From: Larix sibirica
Taxonomy: Eukaryota > Streptophyta > Pinopsida > Pinales > Pinaceae
Assembly (NCBI GenBank): GCA_004151065.3
Contig: NWUY0300000861.1
Coordinates: 27,096 to 38,629, forward strand
DNA: 11,534 bases
Direction: 5' to 3'
Shown: positions 7,042 to 11,534 of the stretch, one piece after another
Numbering within the stretch: position 1 is the first letter of the stretch
How the letters are laid out: every line of letters begins with the position of its first letter
Notes under the pieces: model-generated
Databases searched by the model: none
Told to the model about the DNA's origin: nothing
What the model saw: the letters and a program-made list of their open reading frames with translations, nothing else
Position numbers and translations under genes: made by a program

Positions 7042-7502
7042 CTTTCTATGGTGGTCCTTACATGGACTGCTTTTGCACTAAGAGGAGTGCATCAGATCCC
7101 ATGGGAAGACAAATTATGTCGGATTTGCAATTTAAAGGGGATAGAGACAGAGGAGCACTTTATATCCGAATGCTCCTAGTACTATGAGATATGTAAAGGA
7201 TTCCATTGCATGTTTAGAGAGTCTAATAATTCCTATCCATATTTCAGTACCTACACCAACAGTGCTTGGTGTTATATTTGGGAGAGACCTTCAAGCATAG
7301 ATCTCAAATCCTCCACCCTCCTACTCGATTGAACAAAATAGAGGATAACATATTTTTTCTCAATGCTCCCAATGGACAAGGGCACCAAGAGGTAAGAAAA
7401 TAGAAGCACCATTCTAACCCCAAGATCTGTCAAACCCTAGGAGGTAGTACAGCCCCTGATAGGGAGACCCAAGTGGAGTTGCTGACTAAGATCTTGAGAT
7501 AG
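7042..7502 (+). pseudogene. LINE ORF2 C-terminal relic with reverse-transcriptase zinc-binding domain
   Basis: This is the region downstream of reverse transcriptase in plant LINEs (zf-RVT type domain). Frame one reads ALRGVHQIPWEDKLCRIC, then NLKGIETEEHFISEC. The C-x2-C-xn-H-x4-C set is complete: Cys codons 7117-7119 and 7126-7128, His 7156-7158, Cys 7171-7173. An in-frame TAG follows at 7177-7179, then YYEICKGFHCMFRESNNSYP. Near 7269 the sequence shifts one frame and continues as LYLGETFKHRSQILHPPTRL, NKIEDNIFFLNAPNGQGHQ, a TAG at 7401-7403, then PKICQTLGGSTAPDRETQ to TAG at 7500-7502. The open tail suggests the native C-terminus of the element. The reverse transcriptase itself is not upstream, so the copy is 5'-truncated, as is usual for LINE insertions. 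It is the opposite strand from the reverse transcriptase relic at 1630-2276. Confidence 0.85.
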
Positions 7503-7958
7503 TTTACTCCAAACCAACAGGTAACCTTCCTCCTCTAGCACCTGACAGGCACAACAAATTACCTCTTGTAGACTAAGAGATATCCCTCAAACTAGATACA
7601 AAACTTCTAGCCAGTCATCTATACAGAGGTTCTTTCCTTCGGCCTCAAATGGTAGGAAAATTGCACATTCGACCTCAAAGGAGGACAACCCCCTCTTCTT
7701 TGTTCAACAATAGGACTTTGGAGCCTTGAGTCTCTTTTCATTTTCCTTGTACTCCATTCCTTGTATTTCTTCTTGGTGTTGAGTTAGTTTAGTTTAGAAG
7801 TTAGATCTTATATTATCTTTGTCTTTTGCTTTTATAGGACTAACCTTTGCACTCCTACTATGTATTGAATAATCCAACTGACCTACTTTTGGTCATGTTT
7901 ATGCACAACCTAGAGGTCAATTGATTGGCAAGAAATCAACTGCTAACCTGGCACAACT
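7503..7958 (+). other. Probable 3' UTR of the LINE relic and flank
   Basis: No coding frame is seen. T-rich sequence from about 7730 to 7870 (for example TTTCATTTTCCTTGTACTCC) follows the LINE stop codon and could be its 3' UTR. No poly(A) tail or target-site duplication is evident, so the end of the element cannot be placed. Confidence 0.35.
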
Positions 7959-8189
7959 ATGGACCTTCCTCCCAACGTGTCACTAACGGAAGAAGGTCCT
8001 CTTTTAAGTTTCCTAGACTTAACGGTGAACAAGCCTAGACTAACCAAGCAAGAGACCCTAGCCAAGCTTTCTCTAAGGTCAACTATGAGAAACTTAGCCA
8101 ACCGAAACTTAGCCAAGCTTTCTCTAAGGTCAACTATGAAAAACTTAGCCAACCGAAGATACTTACCTAGCTCTATTTTTTTTTTATGA
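7959..8189 (+). CDS. Small frame containing a 17-residue tandem repeat, probably not a real gene
   Basis: ATG at 7959 opens 76 codons. The first part reads MDLPPNVSLTEEGPLLSF. The 51-base tandem duplication then gives two copies of LAKLSLRSTM(R/K)NLANR. Because 51 is a multiple of three, the duplication keeps every frame open on both strands. This explains why a 69-codon minus-strand frame (7943-8152) overlaps it. The frame ends just after a T run in SSIFFL. No family is recognised, and openness alone is weak evidence. Confidence 0.2.
   Translation: MDLPPNVSLTEEGPLLSFLDLTVNKPRLTKQETLAKLSLRSTMRNLANRNLAKLSLRSTMKNLANRRYLPSSIFFL
8059..8160 (+). repeat. 51-bp tandem duplication, two copies
   Basis: The unit beginning TAGCCAAGCTTTCTC at 8059-8109 is repeated at 8110-8160. 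Over the first 48 bases only one substitution is seen (ATGAGAAAC against ATGAAAAAC), so the duplication is recent compared with the decayed DNA around it. Inside each unit, AACTTAGCCAACCGAA also partly echoes the unit start (TTAGCCAAG), suggesting slippage between AACTTAGCCAA words. Confidence 0.85.
8176..8185. repeat. Run of ten T
   Basis: A homopolymer T run follows the tandem duplication. It could be the poly(A) end of a minus-strand retroposed sequence lying to its right, but no flanking target-site duplication was found. An undetermined base lies nearby at 8202. Confidence 0.5.
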
Positions 8190-9339
8190 AAATGTGCCTA
8201 GNTGTCTTGCAAGGACTTGTACCCCCTTCTCTGGGTTCATATCTTGACCTTCCATCTATTCACCTCACTTCATAATTTCAGACTACATCCTTTGTCTAAG
8301 GCTTGATGAAGTTGACTCTTGCTTTCCCTCCTTGTTATCAATTGTTGGTGTTGATTGTTGGAAAATGTTTCTTAGAGTGGATTGTGTCATAGGAATTCCT
8401 CTAGCTAAGGGGTTTGGGGGGTTTGTGACCCATGGCCTTCTTTCTCTTCAGCCAGGATGATCTATAGAGCACTGCACCTTTACCAAAGCATGAAATGGAA
8501 AAATACAAAGAAAAATAAAAGAAGTATGCCAAAGAAGGTAAACAAAAAAGGGGTGATATGAATGCAAAATAAAAACAAGTCTCTTGGTTTGAAAATATGG
8601 GGACTAGGCACCATCGGGGCTATAGATGCTTGACTGGCACAGACAAATGAACACCCTAACGCTTTGTGTGGATGCTATGCCACTCCGGGATTATTTAGTG
8701 GAAGCTCGCTGGACTCTTGCGACTGGCATCTCTTCCAAGTGAATAAGCTCCCCCTATTAAATAAGGCTATATCTAAATGAAGAGTGCATCTCTTTGACAC
8801 TCTTGGTGACACATATCACTTTTATTTGATTATTCTACTGGCATAGATAACTCTGGAGTATATCCTTTTCCCCTTATACCTTGAGTCAACCAATTCATCC
8901 TTTGACCAAAAAGTTTCACTTGTCCAACCTTGGTCTGTCCATCTTACTCACCCCACTGAAGAAACCAGTCCTTGCAAGTACTTGAATGTTGTCATTGATT
9001 TGGTTAGTAGGTAAATCTTGGTTCTCAGAAACCTGTTTGAAGATACTTGTGGTGTAGGTATATAATCATCCATACATGACTAGTTGTATGTTGACATAGT
9101 TTGATGGTTAATGACATCTTCTATGTATTGGTCCATGTGTGGAAACCCTTTGTTACTGGTCTACTAGGGACATATGTGATCTTAGTACATCTTGTTCAAT
9201 GCCATAGATAATTCATAAACTCTTCTTCAGTGTATCAGATGTTTGCAAAACCAAAACCAATGTACCAGTCTTTGGGGGTTTAAAGGTGGTGAATCCATAT
9301 CTCAAGTTCCAGAAGGTATATTAAAGATGTAAAAGCATA
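8190..9339. other. Unassigned DNA, nothing recognised
   Basis: No convincing gene or repeat boundary is seen on either strand. A block at about 8595-8760 is clearly richer in G and C than its surroundings. One plus-strand frame there reads WGLGTIGAIDA, TGA, LAQTNEHPNALCG and LFSGSSLDSCDWHLFQ, but no family is recognised and it may be chance. The rest is AT-rich with A- and T-rich patches (8490-8580). Confidence 0.35.
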
Positions 9340-9790
9340 TTTGGATACCCATTTGGCCACTTACCAAGGCATATGAAGTTAGATTGGTCATTACTGCCTT
9401 AGATCAATCATTTCCAAAAAGGTGGTAGGCTTCTCCCTCGAGGCTGTAGTGTTGATTTTCATGAACGTGCATGGGGTTGATATACTTAATTTTTTGAATA
9501 TCCCAGGGTATATTTGGGCACCCAATTGGTCCTTCTACAACCTCCAACCCTTGCCTGTCAAAACGCTCCTCTAGATTGGCCAGATTCCACATGGGCTTAT
9601 TCTCAGTGTTAGTGAGCAGCCTGAAAACTTTGTGAACATGCATGGAATGATGTAGTCATCAACTTGATAATGACTTGGTGTTTCTGGCCACCTAGTTGGC
9701 CCAACTACTCATTGCAATAGACTCCCTGCAAGGCATTGTCCATTTGGGCACTTTTGTAGGCTCATAGGGGTTTTACAGGTTTATTTCAGG
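9340..9790. repeat. Diverged spaced repeats, period about 170 bases
   Basis: Related words recur at regular spacing: TTTGGATACCCATTTGGCC at 9340, TTTGGGCACCCAATTGGTCC at 9513 and TTTCTGGCCACCTAGTTGGCCC at 9681 (intervals 173 and 168). GAACGTGCATGG at 9463 and GAACATGCATGG at 9634 are 171 apart. The sequence between these anchors is poorly conserved by eye, so this may be a very old tandem array or shared words of one element. A self-alignment is needed to settle it. Confidence 0.35.
9404..9643 (-). pseudogene. Open frame generated across the 171-base repeats, unidentified
   Basis: ATG at 9641-9643 on the minus strand opens 79 codons to a TGA at 9404-9406. Composition is fairly protein-like (MWNLANLEERFDRQGLEVV, GCPNIPWDIQKIKYIN). 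The motif MHVH occurs twice, at the start (MHVHKVFRLL) and 57 residues later (MHVHENQHYS), mirroring the 171-base DNA repeat. No domain is recognised. It could be a fragment of a retroelement protein or a chance frame kept open because 171 is a multiple of three. Confidence 0.2.
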
Positions 9791-10315
9791 CTAATTCAGG
9801 CTAATGGCACACCTAAGGTTTTTCATTAAAAGGCCTAAGTTTGTGTCTAATAATTCATTAAGAGGTTAAAAGTGCACTTTATGTTGAGATGGCACTTTTT
9901 GATTTTTTGATATTAGTTAGCCTAAAAATCCTAAGTTGGCTAATTGCACACATGTGGAGTCAAAATAAGATGATGTGGCACTTGGGCACACATGTGGAGG
10001 CATCTTGGGATAAGATAAAGCAAATCTCAATTGAAGATTAAATCCCAACCCTTGATTTGAGCCTCTGGCACTTGGATCATTCTCCCTAGAGAAATTTGTG
10101 GTGCTCCAACAACTTGGAAAGGAAGTGGTTGTTTGGTCAAATGCATGAAAGAAGGAAAACAACACATGGTTTCAACAAACAAGCAATGGTTTTGCAAATC
10201 AAGACATGGTATTAAGAAAACCCATGGTATTTGGCATTTTTGTAATATTTTTGATCCCTAGACCAAGGACGGCGCCTTCCTTAGCCCAACGACTTGGATT
10301 TTTCTTGTATTATTT

Positions 10316-10323
10316 TATATAAG
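10316..10323 (+). promoter_or_regulatory. TATA box of the LTR-like segment
   Basis: TATATAAG in the context ATTTTATATAAGAGGG closely matches the plant TATA consensus. The predicted start is near 10345-10355. A second weaker TATA-like word, TATTTAAA, lies at 10450-10457. Confidence 0.5.
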
Positions 10324-10499
10324 AGGGTTGGATCTAAGCCATTGATCCTACAACAACCCTCCTTGAGATCGTCAAGATGTAATTACTCATTGTAACAACC
10401 ATATAGAAATCCAAGATCTCTTCCAAAGGAGAAATCAGACCTCCTTGGCTATTTAAAGGGGGGCAAATTTCTCTCTAGGGGTGGAATTTTTGTTAATGC

Positions 10500-10505
10500 A
10501 ATAAA
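10500..10505 (+). terminator. AATAAA polyadenylation signal of the LTR-like segment
   Basis: AATAAA occurs in TGCAATAAAATTATTTTGC, about 180 bases after the TATA box, and T-rich sequence follows. This spacing suits the R region of an LTR. The motif alone is common in AT-rich DNA. Confidence 0.4.
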
Positions 10506-10790
10506 ATTATTTTGCTCTTTCTCTCCCTATTGGTGTACTTGGGGCTCTTCTTGTGCAAGCTTATGGTGATTTCTTGAGTGATGTTGGATAATGGCTTCAC
10601 TAACTTGAGGTAATTTGTAGTGATTATACTTAGCTCTAGTAAAGTGATAGGTAATCGCTGCAACCTTGTCTATCATGTTCAAAATTATTTCATGTTTCAA
10701 TTGATTGTTGCAACCTCCTTTGTTCATGCTAGGGTTTTGTTCACTATATCTTTAACTAAATGATTTTTGGTACTTGTGTGTTACATAGAT

Positions 10791-11331
10791 TTTTCTCTTG
10801 ATGATCACAGCTGGCCAACAATTATTTGAAGTAGGGGATCTATTGGATTGCTTCAACTAGAAAAGGTGGGGGATTGAGTATCCTCCACCCTCTCTTGAAG
10901 ATCATCATATAATCACCTATTCAATGTTTGACTCCATTTGCCCAAGCTTGATGTTTCCCTCAAGGCACTAGTCCAGGGTTTTGAATTTTAATTTGTTGCA
11001 ATTTATCAATCTTTCACCACCAATTTTCAAAGTTACGTATCTTCTTTTTTGTAGGTGCTTGGATCAAATCCAAAGGAAGAGGCTAAATGGGGAAAATCGA
11101 ACTTCCCTCCTTAGACATCTAATTGCTATCATTAAAACCCTAAGGAGCTGAATAAACCCTAACAGTAAACCAACATTTTTTGAAAATAAGCCTTTTGTTC
11201 TTCATATCCAAGTATTATTCCTTTGATTTTTCTTGAATATCTTTCACCATCTTGTAATGCTGGTTTAGATCTAAGTTACCGGGTTACTTTAGTGTTGATT
11301 TTGTTGCTAAAAGAAATATTAACCTTGTGTA
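10791..11331 (+). other. Possible retroelement leader or flank, no gene found
   Basis: No coding frame is supportable. A good splice-acceptor-like sequence, TATCTTCTTTTTTGTAG, ends at about 11055 and is followed by GTGCTTGGATCAAATCC, whose frame (VLGSNPKEEAKWGKSNFPP) stops after 19 codons. Two telo-box words lie at 11134-11163. If the LTR-like segment is a 5' LTR, this would be its untranslated leader. Confidence 0.3.
11134..11163 (+). promoter_or_regulatory. Two telo-box-like words
   Basis: AAAACCCTAA at 11134-11143 and AAACCCTAAC at 11154-11163 match the plant telo-box (AAACCCTAA). This motif is known in promoters of ribosomal protein and translation genes and is also the telomere unit. 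Two copies within 30 bases are seen directly. No gene with a matching promoter position is visible. Confidence 0.3.
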
Positions 11332-11532
11332 TTAGATCTGACCTGTTATCACACAACTTGTAGTTGCCCCTAAAGGTGATCCTCTCCAGGATGGTAGAGG
11401 TGCTAGGCAACTAAAAAGGTGACCCATGAGGGCCTCGATTCCCAATATGGATTGGTTGTCATGCCTATTGAGGCAGTCTTCACTTTTTGCTATCGAAGCC
11501 CCAGATAACAAAGGGGGAGACCCTGATCTACT
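11332..11532 (-). other. Edge-truncated minus-strand open frame, unidentified
   Basis: A minus-strand frame runs in from the right edge without stops for 66 codons to a TAA at 11332-11334 (parts: SGSPPLLSGASIAKSEDC, ALMGHLFSCLAPLPSWRGSP). The opposite strand also has a fairly open frame (APKGDPLQDGRGARQLKR, then TGA, then RASIPNMDWLSCLL). The local GC content is higher than in the rest of the window, which makes chance openness likelier. Neither strand shows a recognisable domain, and the true sequence may continue beyond the window. Confidence 0.2.
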
Positions 11533-11534
11533 CT

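Larger units (their letters stand above)
9690..10790 (+). mobile_element. LTR-like segment of a retrotransposon (boundaries undefined)
   Basis: The segment has no coding signal but has the order expected of a plant LTR. A U3-like part with repeated GGCAC words (9750-10080) leads to a TATA box at 10316-10323. An R-like stretch follows, then AATAAA at 10500-10505 and a T-rich U5-like part. I could not find a clean TG...CA border, a primer-binding site complementary to a tRNA 3' end, or a second copy in the window. It could therefore be a solo, truncated or 5' LTR. Three minus-strand frames inside it (for example 9917-10165 and 10527-10727) have no motifs and look like shadows. Confidence 0.4.

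Noticed and set aside
1630-7502. One single LINE spanning both the reverse transcriptase and the zinc-domain relics
   Set aside because: The two pieces are on opposite strands, 4.8 kb apart, with the DGK exons between them and different decay levels.
7943-8152. 69-codon minus-strand frame with LAKF repeats
   Set aside because: It is kept open by the 51-base duplication, which preserves all frames; no independent coding evidence.
8234-8250. SINE-type polymerase III box B (GGTTCATATCTTGACC)
   Set aside because: It lacks the conserved GGTTCGAnnCC core, and no box A lies at the right distance.
9917-10165. 82-codon minus-strand frame
   Set aside because: It lies within the LTR-like segment, with no domain and no conserved pattern.
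10527-10727. 66-codon minus-strand frame
   Set aside because: It lies in the U5-like part of the LTR-like segment and looks like a shadow of low-complexity sequence.
1-11534. tRNA, rRNA, CRISPR array, bacterial operon or phage features
   Set aside because: None was recognised on either strand; intron structure and repeats are of plant nuclear type.

Overview
The window looks like nuclear DNA of a seed plant, possibly a gymnosperm. It is AT-rich, almost without intact long reading frames, and holds decayed retroelements around the 3' end of an intron-containing plant gene. Nothing bacterial, viral, organellar or CRISPR-like was seen. The plant assignment rests on the diacylglycerol kinase (DGK) exons with GT-AG splicing. 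The gymnosperm part is only a guess from the density of old transposon debris and a possible very long intron.

Layout. 1-2400: retroelement debris, with a decayed minus-strand frame (about 204-505) and a minus-strand LINE reverse transcriptase relic (about 1630-2276). 2400-3490: unassigned DNA with a perfect hairpin beside an undetermined base and a 97-codon plus-strand frame (2837-3130) that begins with a regular coiled-coil heptad pattern. 3490-4645: the only confidently recognised cellular gene, the last two exons of a plant DGK on the minus strand (4505-4645 and 4251-4400, separated by a 104-base intron), followed by its probable 3' UTR with a strong hairpin at 4051-4083. 4646-7040: upstream intron or flank, with no further DGK exon found. 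It contains a plus-strand TATA motif, an unusually long plus-strand open frame (280 residues from ATG at 5047), a competing Gln/His/Pro-rich coding-like relic in other frames, a cluster of RY (CATGCA) motifs and a Ser/Asn-rich minus-strand frame (5891-6136).

7042-7502: a second LINE relic on the plus strand, carrying the zinc-binding domain that follows reverse transcriptase plus its C-terminal tail. 7900-8190: a small frame containing a 51-base tandem duplication. 8190-9330: nothing assignable. 9340-9790: spaced, diverged repeats about 170 bases apart. About 9690-10790: an LTR-like segment with TATA box and polyadenylation signal in a plausible order. 10790-11534: possible leader or internal retroelement DNA, with two telo-box motifs and an edge-truncated minus-strand frame.

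The genes do not form an operon or a cooperating system. No convincing new biological system is visible. The best candidates for something undescribed are the long plus-strand frame antisense to the DGK upstream intron and the small coiled-coil frame at 2837-3130.
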